A DNA stretch of 64,000 nucleotides from Sthenelais limicola (Eukaryota > Annelida > Polychaeta > Phyllodocida > Sigalionidae), in the NCBI GenBank assembly GCA_942159475.1, contig OW804097.1:37894298-37958297 (forward strand), written 5' to 3'. Below the pieces are notes generated by a model. The model made no database searches. It saw only the letters and a program-made list of their open reading frames with translations, and was not told where the DNA came from. Below are positions 12,370-24,701 of the stretch, in pieces. Both the position numbers and the translations under genes were made by a program. The stretch's first letter is position 1. Every line of letters starts with the position of its first letter.

Positions 12370-12576
12370 AATATTATGATTGGGGTAATTTAACGATTGA
12401 CAAACGCTCAGATGAATAAATCATGTGGTGACATGAGTCAATGATATGTCTAGTGTAATATCAACTTATTCTGCAATTGCTAATCTTCTACTATCACTGC
12501 TGCCACTCCCTTCTGCAGATGATACACCATGGGATACCGTCTCTTTTTTTGTTCTCACATGCAAGATGGAAGAGAT

Positions 12577-12811
12577 GGGTCAAATCGTTGGATAATGTAC
12601 AATTGCCAGCTCTACACATTTAGAAAATCCTGCTATATTACACTGAAAAAATTATGAATACCGGGTATGTCTGAGTATAATGGTGTTGTGTTCTTTTAAA
12701 GTATCTGTTCTGCTATATTAAAGTGTATTTGGAACCTCATTTCTGTCTTAAATGTGAGTTATTTGAGAGGATTGGTGAAGATGAATTGTACATTTTTTAA
12801 CAATTTGACCC
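12577..12811 (+). mobile_element. Family A copy, TSD AGAT
   Basis: Flanked by AGAT on both sides; left terminus GGGTCAAATCG. Confidence 0.85.
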
Positions 12812-12979
12812 AGATGGGATTGGTTGTTCTGCCGTGATTCATTCTATGATATCTATGGCGGATTTATGACATCTCCCAACTAATCCAAACACTGGAGCAT
12901 TAACACTTAGTTGTGTTGCGGAACAGCTGTGCCCACTATTCTTTCCTGGAATCATTGCCTCAATCTAAATACAGTAAAA

Positions 12980-13214
12980 GGGTCAGATTTTCAGAAAATG
13001 TACAATTCGTCTTCACCAATCCTCTCAAATAACCCACATTTAAGACAAAAATGAGTTTCAAAATGCAGTTTAACATAACAGAAGTGAAACTTTAAATCAA
13101 TGTGATATCAAATATACTCAGATATACCCAGTATTCATCATTTTTCAGCCTAATTTAGCAGAATTTCCGATTTGTGTAGAGCTGGCAATTGTACATTTTC
13201 TGAAACTCTGACCC
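12980..13214 (-). mobile_element. Family A copy, TSD AAAA
   Basis: Reverse orientation; AAAA at 12976-12979 and 13215-13218. Confidence 0.85.
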
Positions 13215-13237
13215 AAAACATGCAGGCTATTCCCTCT

Positions 13238-13465
13238 CGGTCAGATTTTTATGCACAATCTACAGTTCTACACATTTATCAAATTCTACTAAATTAGTGT
13301 GAAAAATGATAAATACTAGGTTATCTGAGCATATTCTGTATTGTATTCATTCCATACATCTGTCTGGTTATGGTGAACTGTATTTTGCACCTAATTTTCT
13401 TAATAAATTTGGGTTATTGGAGAGGATTGGTGAAGATCATTTCTTCACTTTCTGAAACTCTGCCC
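13238..13465 (+). mobile_element. Family A copy
   Basis: Diverged subtype with TACAGTTCTACACATTTAT near the left end, as at 39565. Confidence 0.75.
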
Positions 13466-13554
13466 ATCTCGGCAGTAGATAAGGCATAGAGCCGTCAGGT
13501 CTTTCCATTTCCTTCCGAATTGATATAATAACAGGTGTCCTGGAAGGCATAATA

Positions 13555-13785
13555 GTGAGGTTCAGCAAGTCTAACCTGTACGTAAACGTATTCGTATCCG
13601 GATCTCTGATATACAAACATACGTGTAAAGAAAGAAAGATCTTCAGGGTAAAACGTAACGTAACATATCAAGCAAAAAGTTTTATCTCACAATTCATTTC
13701 TTATACATAAAAATGCGACGTAATTCACAACAAAAGATACGGATACGGTCACGTAATGGAGATACGTTTGCTTGCGGAACCTCCC
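13555..13785. mobile_element. Family J miniature element
   Basis: Ends GTGAGGTTCAGCAAG and complement GGGAGGTTCCGCAAG, flanked by TA. Shares GATACGGATACGGT with the copy at 22124. Confidence 0.55.
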
Positions 13786-14039
13786 TAATAATTATTACAC
13801 CTGGATAGAAAGTAAAAGAAAGAGAGGTGGCTTTGATATGCAAGTGTAAGTATTGAACCTGATTTACTAAGGTTGATTCGTTTCCTTTACTCTCATCGAT
13901 TACTCCCAAACCTGCTGTTCTTATTTCTCGCAGCAAATGAAACTTTTGGTACAGATATTGGCTCCAAACAGGTGCACTGAGTTACGGACATAATCACACA
14001 GTGCTAGCATTCGGAACATATGGGCTGAAATCACACAAA

Positions 14040-14145
14040 ACACCGAGAATGTGCAATCTTCCTACACAAATCATTTCAAATAGTCCAAAATTAAGAGAAC
14101 AATTCAGTTTAAAATACAATTCAACATAACCAGTCAGATTCTATT
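14040..14145 (-). mobile_element. Family A fragment
   Basis: Left half of an inverted copy, joined directly to a family B fragment. Confidence 0.55.
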
Positions 14146-14149
14146 TGAC

Positions 14150-14363
14150 ATTTCTCAGAGTGATTTATTCACAAGATCTCGTTATAGGAATGTTCTAATT
14201 CTTGAAGGGTTTAGCGTTTCTAGTCACATGAATCTATGTATCAAATTTCAGGACATTGTATTAAATATATCCTTGTGTTTTAAAGGTCATCCGATAGAGT
14301 ATATTTAGTTATTTTACTGGTAATTGCCCATCCATAAATATAGCAAACGTTTTTTTCAAACAC
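14150..14363 (+). mobile_element. Family B fragment
   Basis: Begins at the CAGAGTGATTTATTCACAAG block and stops at TTTTTTTCAAACAC. Confidence 0.65.
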
Positions 14364-15732
14364 ATTACTGGACAAAGGAACTCAAAAAGGCAATTGGAAA
14401 TTGTATAATTTCTTTTTTCATACAATTCTTGTTTGGATTTGATTTGTTGATAAAAGGTATAAAATTGATACATTGTATAGTAAATTGAAGTTCAGAAAAT
14501 AAATAGATGAGGATGAGACAAGGTGTGGGCGGGCTTGTATGTGTGAAGGCGGAGTGAGGTCGATGGCCGTGTGTTGAAGGGTTTTATATGGGTTAATAGA
14601 GGGCGCATGTGAGGTGGTGAAGGGTGGTATGGGTGGTGAGTCCTGCCAGCAATGATCCAATGCGAATAAATATATCAAACATAAAATAGTTCTCCCAAAA
14701 AATTACACAAATATTTCACTTGATTTAATGTGATTGATTTGATTGCATTGATTAATATTGTTTATATCTATGTCTGATTGAATTGATTGCACATCATAAT
14801 CAAGTGCACTTATGAACTTTCTTAATAAAAACACATTTTCATCTAAAGACTTGACCATCTAATCTGTGATAAAAACTTGGGGACATGTGGCTAACAAGGT
14901 GCGGTCGATAATAAGGATTATTCCGAAACTTGGGGAATCAAGATTTCTGTAATTTGTTGAGATCAGCCAACAACTGCAGTTCTGTCAACAAAGTCGACGA
15001 CCATTTAGATAATACACTGAAGTATTGGGGGAATCATTGCGATAAGGAACTCAATATATAATCGCAATTTCTCAAGGAAAGATACCGGTGAGATACGAAT
15101 AGAGATGCCCTCTTTCAATGCCTTTGAATAAAGAAAAAATCGATACAAACGTATTTTTAGATTAATAACATCCCATAACGTTTCTATAATTTGAATATGT
15201 ACCCACCATGCCCAGCCTATAGCACACATCCCAAATGGCCACACATACGTGTACACACAGAGATCCAAATGTACTTGGTGTGATAAAGTTGAACCTGGTT
15301 GGATAATGTAATCCATTTTACTTCTGAGACGGATGATTTATTATGTAATTACTGTATATTTTAAAATTTGGGCGAAAGAAATACAGTGAAAATGGTACTG
15401 ATACGAGGAGATTATATTATGTAAATGTATAAAGATCTAGTTGAAATCACAATAGTATGTATGGATAGTGATATGAAATTAAAAACTTAAATATTCTCGA
15501 TAAATGGTGGTAGATATAGAGATATGATGATTTGTAAACTTTGCTTGACAGAAACGTATCACGAATGTGAAATTGTCAATAACATTTGTCTAAAGAAAAA
15601 AAAATCCACAAATACGCTAGAAGGTAAAGTGGGGGAAACATTACATGGCGATGGCTTAGTGTAACTGAAGCCTCAGTGGTTACATCGACCACGCCCACCT
15701 CGCGTCACTATAGCTGGTACCATTGTGCCCAT
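14364..15732. other. No feature recognised; one 103-codon minus frame
   Basis: The minus frame 15316-15005 reads as hydrophobic with Trp-rich stretches (WPFGMCAIGWAWWVH). No family match comes to mind, no splice context or neighbours support it, and it may be chance. Confidence 0.3.
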
Positions 15733-15812
15733 AGGTGAAATCTTCACAAAATGTATAATTCGCCTTCACCAATCCTCTCAAATAACCCACATTTAAGCTA
15801 AAAAGGAGGTTT
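15733..15812 (-). mobile_element. Family A fragment
   Basis: Terminus plus CTTCACCAATCCTCTCAAAT block only. Confidence 0.65.
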
Positions 15813-15925
15813 AGAAGAATGGTTTGACAACAGTATCTTCATTTTTCGATATGATGTGCTTTTCTATGGACATGTGTTGATACCTCCCCGCGTTTTGTTC
15901 TCATCTTTTTCAGTATGAGATAAAT

Positions 15926-16338
15926 GTGATGAGTTACAGGAAAATGAGTCACAAGTCGCAAAAAAATGAATTTTGAGATACTACCATCATATAATATAAA
16001 AGATCAGATCAAGCGGATTCCAATGGTGGTAAACATGAAGGGCATCTAAAAAATCGTTTATGTTTCATATATTTTTGTCTGGAAAAAAGTTTCCAATATT
16101 TCTGGGTGGGCAATTACCAGTAAAGTAACTAAATATACTCTATTGGATGAGCTTCAAAACGCAACGATATATCTCATACAAAGTCCTGAAATTTGATACA
16201 TAGATTCATGTGACTAGAGAAACTAAACCCACAAAAAATTAGAACATTCCAATAAGGAGATATTGTGAATAGATCACTATAAATAATATCATTTATGCAA
16301 CTTGTGACTCATTTCTCCATAATGTGATAACACATCAC
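15926..16338 (-). mobile_element. Family B copy
   Basis: Full length; left flank AAAT. Confidence 0.85.
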
Positions 16339-16801
16339 ACATAAGTTGCAATAACCATCCCCTGGACAAGGCTCATGTCAAGTACACGAGTCAAACTTAT
16401 TCATTCTTATTGCCAAATCTGATCTTTTTGATTGCAAGTGTGGTCGATAAAAAATATTTATGAAAATCCTCTTCACATTTCCCTGGCTATAAACACCCTT
16501 GTGCCAATGTGACCAATGTGGAAATGGTCGGTCTGTCCAATCCGTTTTTACAGGCTAGGCACAGAACATTGGTCTTAAACCAGCGCTTAATGGCTTTCTG
16601 GACCTTATGGCTTCTGCGAATGCTTGATGGGTATCAAGGAACATTACGTGAGAGGGATGGAAAGGTGCGTTGACTTTGGGTCTTACTGAGTCATATTGGA
16701 CAACACATGAGAGGTCTCGGCTCCCAGTGTTTAAGCTGGTGAGGTAGGAGGACTAAGTCATTGGGCGATAATTGGGGTCAGACCCTGTCCCATCCAGATG
16801 G

Positions 16802-17036
16802 GGGTCAGAATTTCAGAAGATGTACAATTGGCATCTGAACACATTTAGTAAATTCTGCTAAATAAGGCTGGAAAATGATGAATACCGTGTATATCTGAGT
16901 ATATTTGGGATCAAATTGATTTAAAGTATTAGTTTGGTTATGTTAAACTATATTTTGAAGCTCATTTCTGTCCTAAATTGGGATTATGTGAGAGGATAGG
17001 TGAAGGAGAATTGTACATTTTCTGGCGATTTCATCC
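16802..17036 (+). mobile_element. Family A copy
   Basis: Full length, with TTTCATCC variant right end; a B copy begins 37 bases later. Confidence 0.8.
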
Positions 17037-17072
17037 ATGGAGTGACCACAATAACAGCCCAGCTTAGACGTT

Positions 17073-17459
17073 GTCATGTGTTTCAGGGAAATGAGTCACA
17101 AGTCGCAAAACTTATTTTTCCCAATGTAATTTATTCTCAAGGACCCTTGCATAGAATGTTTGGAGTTCTTGTAACACATGTCAGGACATGCAGTGTATTA
17201 GATATATCCATGCATTTCCAAGGTCATATATATATATTATAGAGTATATTTAGCTACTTTACTAGTAATTGTCCTCCCAGAGATATTGCAAGCTCTTTTC
17301 TCAAAACTAAAAATATCAAACTTAGAATATAGAAACACTTCTTAGATGGCCTACTGTTTACTATCATTAGAATCAGCTTAATCTCATCTTTTCAAATATA
17401 ATGATATCTCAACATCCATTTTTTTGTGACGTGTGACTCATTTTCCTGTAACACATCAC
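17073..17459 (+). mobile_element. Family B copy
   Basis: Left terminus slightly damaged (GTCATGTGTTTCAGG); right end CACATCAC. Confidence 0.85.
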
Positions 17460-18529
17460 ATATTATCCGTCTATTCCCATGATACTGGTAAACATTTCGA
17501 CGAAAAAGAAAAGCGAGAATGATCGGATAGCCTCATCTGGAGTCATATTTAAGACCTGTCACCATTTCCAACCATCTTGACAGGTGCTTCCTGTGCTTGT
17601 CTCATCAACGCAGCTAAAATTGTCGCGTTTGTGTCACTTTTTAATCTTAGTTAGTTGGGCTATAGTTAGTGCGAAGAAAGCTATTCCGAGAAGGGGGAGG
17701 GGGCTAGTTTTGGTGTCAGCGTCCAATGTGATAATTAGCCAATATTATATGTCTCTATCAATGTATCCCGCAATTACTCCCAGGCTGAATATTAAAGTCT
17801 AAAAGATCGAACACTTTATTCATTCACCAAATCATCCCTGAAAAAGGTTATTGTGGCTGAAACGTAGGAACTCCCAATACAGTCTTGTCCAGAACGGACA
17901 TATTCCTCAGCGTTTCAGTTCACCGCCCACACCAATAAGCTTAACCACAAGTCTCTCGTGCATCCTTTTCCTTGTAGGGCTCACTGCCCCACCAGGGTGC
18001 AGAGAAAAGAAAAGCATCATATCTTTTTTACTGTATCAAGAAGTCGGAATTATAAACCATTTTGGAAATGAAAATTGCTAAAAACATTAATGTTGCCTTC
18101 ACAACCCATCCATAGAGAGCCTCACTGGAGGCAGATTGCTGTACAGAAGGGGCGATCACCACTTAATAAGAAATACCTAGGCCCTAAGTTTCAGGGACTG
18201 GTTTGTCCCTTCTGGACTATACTGAATAGCCAAACCTTATGGGTTGTCTCCCTTCACTATATATGTCTATTTTAATAATATTCCTCTCGCTTTTTCCTTG
18301 TGTCGGTCTCTCCATCTCCCTTTTACAGTAGTGAAATATATACGATACAATTATTTGTATTGCACGCCACTTATTGCACCTCCCAAATGTAATGCGCATA
18401 TAATAAATACAACCTTTATTCATTGATGGGTGAAATTATGTAAGTGTATCGGATAGATTGAAAACATACTATCTCGGTCTACATAATTATATTTTAATTC
18501 ATCCCCCGCAGCTCAAATCCGTCCAAATA
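17460..18529. other. No clear feature
   Basis: CCCTGAAAAAGGTTATTGTG and CTGAAACGTAGGAACTCCC (17835-17875) resemble a word pair often found near retrotransposon 3' ends; family not identified. Confidence 0.35.
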
Positions 18530-19385
18530 GACTAGGCCCAAAATGGAAATAGATGGATATTTAAAGTGGTGGAGGCGTTTTATAGTAGATGCATTACAAC
18601 ACTTGTTCTTAGACAATTAATATGTGCTAATTCCAAATCTAGCAGATGACAGAGCATATCTTCAATATTTTCAAAATGGCGGCCAATTTTCAAAATGGCC
18701 ACTAATTTTAAGCTGTGTTAAGTGTTTATTCATAACAGCTTTAATAATATTTGAGCTAGATCCTTCAAATCTAGTGTAGTGTTGAAGAAATTATTGTTGA
18801 ATCATCCAAATAAATATTGATGACCTTTCTCAAGGTCAAGGTCATTTGTAATGAGGTCAAATATCAGATATCATTATTTTTGCTGTATAATCAAACAGAC
18901 AGAGGGGCTTAACTTGCTGAAATAGGTTTGGACTGATTCTGGCCAAGGAATCTGTCTCAATGATATCAATCTAGTATTAGTGACCAATTTAAGCAATCCA
19001 AGATGGCCTCCATTATCGCTGCAAAAAGGTCAGAAGCACTATATTCTGCTGTAAAAGTTATTAAAGCACCACCACCATAGAGAGCACCTTTGAGAGAACC
19101 TTTCAAAGAGACCTCTCCCTATACTATGGGTGGCTCTTGTCCAGGAAGTTGTCTGAATAATGTCAATCTGACATGTTTTAGCATTTTTAGATTTCCAAGA
19201 TGGCTGCCAATATGTCTGCCCAAATAGTAGCTTCATTAATAATCATCGGATTTTGAAGTGCAGCATACTGAAACATAGGTCTTCAGGGGTGTGGAATTCA
19301 TTAAACATGTCTGAAACAACTTTGGATAGAATATTAAAACGATAGTGTTGCCATAGCATCCAATGTGTCAATTGATTGAACGATT
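18530..19385 (+). repeat. Left arm of long inverted repeat
   Basis: About 0.86 kb, containing a 180-base stretch (about 18920-19140) lacking from the right arm. It holds several AAGATGGCNGCC-type words (18673, 19000, 19196) and a TCAAGGTCAAGGTCA cluster at about 18830. Confidence 0.7.
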
Positions 19386-20199
19386 GTTAAGTATATTTGG
19401 TTACCGATCATTCGGCATATGTCAGTCACTCACATGTCACGACTTGGACAGTCACCGCGTAAACCACTTCAACCACAGATACTATTACGACTATGTTTAG
19501 TATCATATCTCACTAATTGTATTATAGAAGATCAATTTATTATCATAACCATCTCTCTCCCACTACGGCTATAGCACAACATTTCACTAGTCAGTAATCC
19601 TTATCACCATCACATCATCCCCATACTATCTCATTACCCTATCATTAAATCATACTTGAGTTAATGTGTTAGCTCGACTTGATTACCATAGTCACTGTAC
19701 TTGCACTGATTTAAAAATCTAGGAAACTTATATTTTTGTAACCCATTGTATAGTAATCGGAATCGACCAGAAGTGTTTGCACCCTATGCTTGTATAGCAG
19801 CACGGCCTAGATCCCTACGAAAATCCCCCTTCTGAGTGAGAGGGGTCTAGCCACCTTTATTGAATAAAAACGTTTCCAAAAAAAATAATATAATGATCAA
19901 TGCACCATAGCTGTATTCATTATAAAGATCAAAGAAATTTTTCAAACAAAATCATTGACAAGCAAAGACATTAGTGACATGGCACTTCCAGACTAATGCT
20001 ATACATACACTGTATTGTGGTCAGAATCCAATCAAGTAATGCAGGCATACATGCAGGGATAGTAGACATGGGGTATCACTGCTATTGAGAATCCAAGGAC
20101 CAGAATGTGACACAGTTTATATTGATAAACTTAGGTTTCTGATATATGCCAGCTTCCATGTAGACTTCTCTGTTGATAGCTCTGTCATGTGCATTGAGC

Positions 20200-21226
20200 A
20201 TTGTTGTTTATTAATGGACAGACAGAATAGCATGTCCATCTACCCGAGAGTAGACCCAACCCTTGCATTGGAATATATGGAGAGCTATGTACCAGTGGCA
20301 GTGGCAGCCTTCGTCACTCCCTTGTCAGCCAAGGTTCCGCCAGCAACTCCATATCCAAAGGCAGCACCTGAAGAGTTATCTGACAAATCTCCAAATGTCT
20401 GTCTAGTTTTCTGTCTTACACAATGTAACAAGGCCTTGACCATCAATAATAAGAGCTGAATCATCTGGTATGTTGAGGGTCTTTGGACAAACAATCCCTA
20501 TCATAAGTAAATCCATCAGGATAGCTTACTGTCCTCTTCTAGGGCTGCCATCTGATGCTGCTAAAGAAGGAGGAATTAAAAGCAATTCATGCTTTAAAAT
20601 ATCATAGAGATTGATGTATCTCCCTGCCTCACATAAGATTTCTAATTTCTGAAGAATGGAATGGTTCACAGGGAGGGTAGTTTTGTGAGTGATGCTTTGC
20701 TTAATCTCAAATATATTTTCAAGGTGGCAGAATGTTGCCTCTATATAAGGTGGCAGAATCTAAGGTGGCAGAATGTTGCCTCTATATAATTCAGGTAAGA
20801 ATTGTTCAAGTCTCTTGTCCATACTTTGAAGCTCCTAAGAGAGTCTGTTATCTTTGGTTTTTTCTCTACTTTGTTGTCCTTTGGCAGGTAAGGTTGATTC
20901 CAATTCCTCCATCAACTTCCCCATCAACAGCTTCATTAGTGGTTACTCTAAATATCTCTCTGGTACCTGGGGATATCTCAGACCTATACTTGAGACCCAT
21001 CGCATGAGGGAACTTGATCAAATTGGTTCTTTCATGACAAATTCATTACAAACTTCCCTCTAAATTCAACCAGTATAGCATGTGGTAGCATTTTTATCTC
21101 TGCCGCATATATTGTTCCCAACTTTGCTTACTTCAGGTGGCTGTATTGATTGAAATACGGGAGCATTCCACAGGCCATATCTCTGGGCATATAATTATGT
21201 GAATTGAAGAAGGATTGATATAATTC
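20200..21226 (-). pseudogene. Decayed ORF resembling an uncharacterised invertebrate TE-associated protein
   Basis: Read from 21226 down, with stops and frameshifts, the minus strand gives blocks MLPYFNQYSHLK (stop TAA at 21128-21130) then GTIYAAEIKMLP and EFRGKFVM; then in another frame a stretch with REIFRVTTNEA; then about 20790-20526 SILQKLEILCEAGRYINLYD and HELLLIPPSLAASDGS; then SALIIDGQGLV; and, after one more shift, TFGDLSD at about 20400. I recall this order (YLxEM..LP..V..EF..G.FVV; HEL.PVP.SLA..DG; IIDG.ALV; TFGDLA) from a large family of uncharacterised proteins in bivalves, cnidarians and others; the biochemical role is unknown to me. A short direct repeat (AAGGTGGCAGAATGTTGCC, 20722 and 20762) has expanded within it. 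Not functional. Confidence 0.5.
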
Positions 21227-21551
21227 CTAGGTTTATATACTATATTGCAAACTTAGATTTTGTTTCCTCAACAATTTGTTGATGCTTGTTATTTGAGAAA
21301 CACAGCAACAGATGGCCAGACCATTTAGAGTTTGGTGACCTGCCAAAATTGGTTCCCCTAGTAGATTCACTTATCATTGAACACTAGTGGCCATTTTCTC
21401 TCAGTAGATTCAAGTATAAACATATATATATAACAGCAGGAGGATATTGATGGACTAAGTCCTACCCATCATAATATGAGTAGATTTTGTAAGTTTGTGT
21501 ACATCTGTCAGACAACAGGGCATCTTTATGTGGGACCAATGATTACATACT

Positions 21552-21892
21552 ATAGTCTGTCCGAGAAGTAGTTGACATGTGATTCTTTATTCCCTTTAAG
21601 AGGAGGGAAAAGTGAAATCTTTGCCCACTAAATTGCCATTTGCGACCAACCATGGCCAAATATACAGCAGTATTGTATTGTGCTGCCTCTGTTCCATGTA
21701 CAGCAGCTGTTGCTTTGCTAAGGAGGAAGGAAGAGCTGGTTAAACGGGCCCTGTTTCTCCATGGTTGATTGCAATGAGCAGCTCACTGGGCAAAGGGTTG
21801 ACAGGTCCTTGTTATAAATAGAAGTAAAAAATCTCCCACTTTTCCTTCCCCTTAAAGGGACTAAGGAACTACCTTTCGGACAGACTATAGTT
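21552..21892. mobile_element. Family I element
   Basis: Ends CTATAGTCTGTCCGAGAAGT and ...CTTTCGGACAGACTATAG. The interior is self-complementary over long stretches (AGGGAAAAGTG/CACTTTTCCT, GGCAAAG/CTTTGCCC, CCATGGCCAAAT). No gene. Confidence 0.65.
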
Positions 21893-22019
21893 GTAATAGA
21901 TGAGAATTCACCTTAGTTTCTTTCTCTAAATAGTATACTCTATCCTTACCAGCTGTAATCTGTAAGTCGGGGTTGGCTTCTCCAACAATCACAAATCATT
22001 GAAGATTGATATCACCATG

Positions 22020-22824
22020 AAAGACAGGTTCCCAGACAGATATTTGACAAAATCATGTTCAGCATGGACTATTTATCAATGCTCTAATGGCAATATCTAT
22101 GTATTATACATGTTTCCATAATAGGGAGTTTCAACAGACCCTCCTGAGGAGGCAACCCATACGTATCGGTGTGGAATTAGGTCACTATGTCAGGTAATGA
22201 ATAGGTAATGAGCACGATACCGAGTTCCACTGAGGAGAATCCGTAAGGATGCAACTTGTTACGGGGGTTTTACCTAAGTATATGACGAACTATCTAGCCA
22301 TTTTACATTTAAAAAAAGGTTTGGGAACAATATTAAACATGTTGTTGATGTCCTTGCCAACAAGTTTGGTGATAGTTAACACTATTAGCGGAGAAAGCAT
22401 GGTTAAAAAAAACACTACGATAGCGTCAGAGACCCGGTCAGAGACCGCCACCTTGGGTGCCGACCTGACCGGCTCTCCTTGAGTTTTTCTCGGTAGGGCT
22501 AGGCGACGGCCTTGCGTGCGTAGGGGCGTCTGCTAAAACTAAATTGGAGGCTCCGGTACGCCCAGCTCACGCATCCCTAAAGTAATAAGGATACGGATAC
22601 GGTTGCAAATAGGTGAGCAGTGTCGAAACTCCCTAATACACGTCCCCATCTTTCCCATCATGCATTTGGTTAAAACATAGATCATTGATACAAGCTATTG
22701 GTGAAAACATTCTTGCAAATTTTGATAAAAATGTTGCAAATTATTTGTATGTCAGATTTCATCAGAATCCATCCCAGGATGCATTGTACACACATGCACT
22801 GTGGCACATGCAACTCCCCTATTG
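22020..22824 (+). mobile_element. Family H element, split by J
   Basis: Parts 22020-22121 and 22636-22824 match 39990-40215. Right end GCAACTCCCCTATTG. Left end not preserved. Confidence 0.55.
22124..22633. mobile_element. Family J element inside family H
   Basis: Ends GGGAGTTTCAACA and GGGAGTTTCGACA (inverted), flanked by TA on both sides, compatible with a Tc1/mariner-type target (inference). A 77-codon frame inside is unrecognised. Confidence 0.6.
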
Positions 22825-22829
22825 TGATG

Positions 22830-23495
22830 CACTGATCAAAAAGTTGGTTGCTATGGCAACACTGTATCTTTTTAAAATACTATCTAAAGTGGTTTTAGAC
22901 ATGTTCAATGAATCCCTCACCATTGAAAACCTATATTTTGGTATGCTGCAATTCAAAATCTGATGATTAGTAACGAAGTTACTATTAAGGCAGCCATATT
23001 GGCGGCCATCTTGGAATTCTAAAAATGTTGTAAGATGTCTGGTTAATATTATTTGGACAACTTCCTTGAAAAGAATCATCTATAGCCTTTTTAGTGGTCT
23101 CTTGCAAGTTTTTTTTCTCTGTTTGTTTGATTATACAGTAGAAATGATGATATCTGACATTTGACCTCAGTACAAATGACCTTGACCTTGAGAAAGGTCA
23201 CCAATTTTTAACCAGATAATTAATAAATATTGTCTCCACCACTACACAAAATTTAAAGGGTCTAGCTTAAATATTGTTTAAGCTATAAAGAAGAAACAGG
23301 TAACACAGCTTAAAAGTAGCCGCCATTTTGTAAAACAGCCGCCATCTTGAAAATATTGAAGATACACTCTGTCATCCGCCATTTGGATTTGGATTTAGCA
23401 CATATTAATTGTTTAAGAACAAGTGTTGTAATGCTTCTACTATAAAACGCCTCAACTAGTTTGATTTTCTGAAAATGGGCCTAGTCTAAAACCTC
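22830..23495 (-). repeat. Right arm of long inverted repeat
   Basis: Reverse-complement partner of 18530-19385, with most words conserved by eye. The GATGGCGGC words and the AGGTCA cluster are retained (near 23005, 23335-23350 and 23170-23200). Confidence 0.7.
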
Positions 23496-24241
23496 TATCC
23501 GATATCAGTTGGGATAACCAAATAATTAAGTCCGTTAATTGAAATCATGTGGTATAGGACACCAGATACCATATATGCCTGAGGCAGATAAGTTTGTTAT
23601 CAGTGTCATATTTGCAATACTTTATTGTATCTGGGGAAAAACGACCCTCCTACGCCAGCCTATATACTTGTAATTTAAATAGATTCGGGTAGCTATTTTG
23701 ACTATATCCAGTTCGCGGTGTAATAGCAGCAAGTGTCTAGCATTTCCATAAGGACTGTTTATTTATTTTGGTGAATAAACTATTCACATGGTTCAGGCCA
23801 AACTACGACCAGGGTACTGTTTCATAATGAATGAGACATAGCAAGATTTATTTTGAAAATTTGTGAATGGTGTTCAAATGTTACTATAGAATGTCCCAAT
23901 CTGGCGTTTCATAATCAAGGACATTCGCGGGAACATTCGCATTCATGGGAACATTCGCGGGAACATTCGGTGACAGGACTGGCCGTGAGTGTTGTCTTAT
24001 TATGTAATAACCATAAAAACAGACAGGGAGGCGCCATGGACTGAGAGGGATAGAGAGTGTACATTAACTGCCAGGATTTGCTGCGAATGTACTCATAAAT
24101 AACCAACTCTGATAAGATTCTCAACTTTGATTATGAAATGGAATATGTTCCAAATGGGATGCTTTTCTACTTAATTACTATGTCCCTGATTTTGAAACAG
24201 GGCCCTGAACTCCGCTTTGTAATGGACAGCCACACATATAT
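23496..24241. other. No clear feature
   Basis: Contains a small cluster of GGAACATTCGC words (23930-23970, about four units) and otherwise nothing. Confidence 0.45.
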
Positions 24242-24370
24242 GTGATGTGTTCCGGGGAAATTAGTCACAAGTCACACAATTGATATTTTTCAAAGTGATT
24301 TATTCACAAGATCTCTTTGTTTGAATGATCTCATTTTTGGGGTGCTAAGTGTCGTCAGTTGTATGCATAT
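24242..24370 (+). mobile_element. Family B left fragment
   Basis: Runs from GTGATGTGTTCCGGG to GTCGTCAGTTGTATG, then cut by a LINE tail. Confidence 0.75.
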
Positions 24371-24371
24371 C

Positions 24372-24700
24372 CAATTCAATTCAATAATTCTTTATTGCAG
24401 TAGATCGTTTTTACAATAAAGTGGTCCAATATTCTAAATAAACAATTGTTTAGATAGGTCTTCCATTGAGTGCCTAATTCTTGCTTTGATTGTTAATTAT
24501 GTTACAGGGTCTCACATAACGTGATCATGATAACATGATAAATTATAGTTTTATAGCAAAAGGAATTTGTAATTTTATGAGATGGCAGGATGAGAGATTC
24601 AATAATTTATGGAGTATGATATAGTTGATGAGGTAACAGGAAATAACAGTTTTGAGTATGCTGTTGGTTGCTGTTGGAGGTGCCAAAGAAATATTTGATC
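24372..24700 (-). mobile_element. LINE 3' end with (TTGAA)n tail
   Basis: Minus strand reads AATAAAGAATTATTGAATTG at 24402-24375, the sort of tail common in CR1/L2-like elements. It truncates the family B copy to its left. Confidence 0.5.
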
Positions 24701-24701
24701 C

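Larger units (their letters stand above)
18530..23495 (-). mobile_element. Putative 5-kb element with long inverted terminal arms and a relic ORF
   Basis: Arms at 18530-19385 and 22830-23495 are inverted copies of each other; both begin, at the outer edge, with AGACTAGGCCCA. Inside, the minus strand at 20200-21226 carries a decayed ORF. The interior also contains later insertions: a family I copy (21552-21892), and a family H copy (about 22020-22824) split by a family J copy (22124-22633). No matching target duplication was seen outside the arms. Two unrelated opposite-facing copies of one repeat remain a possible alternative. Confidence 0.45.

Noticed and set aside
15005..15316. 103-codon hydrophobic minus frame as a membrane protein exon
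   Set aside because: No family resemblance, no splice or promoter context; could be chance.
18530..23495. Polinton/Maverick relic
   Set aside because: Edges begin AG as in Polintons, but no 6-bp duplication, integrase, polymerase B, ATPase or capsid block could be read, and the 5-kb length is too short for an intact one.
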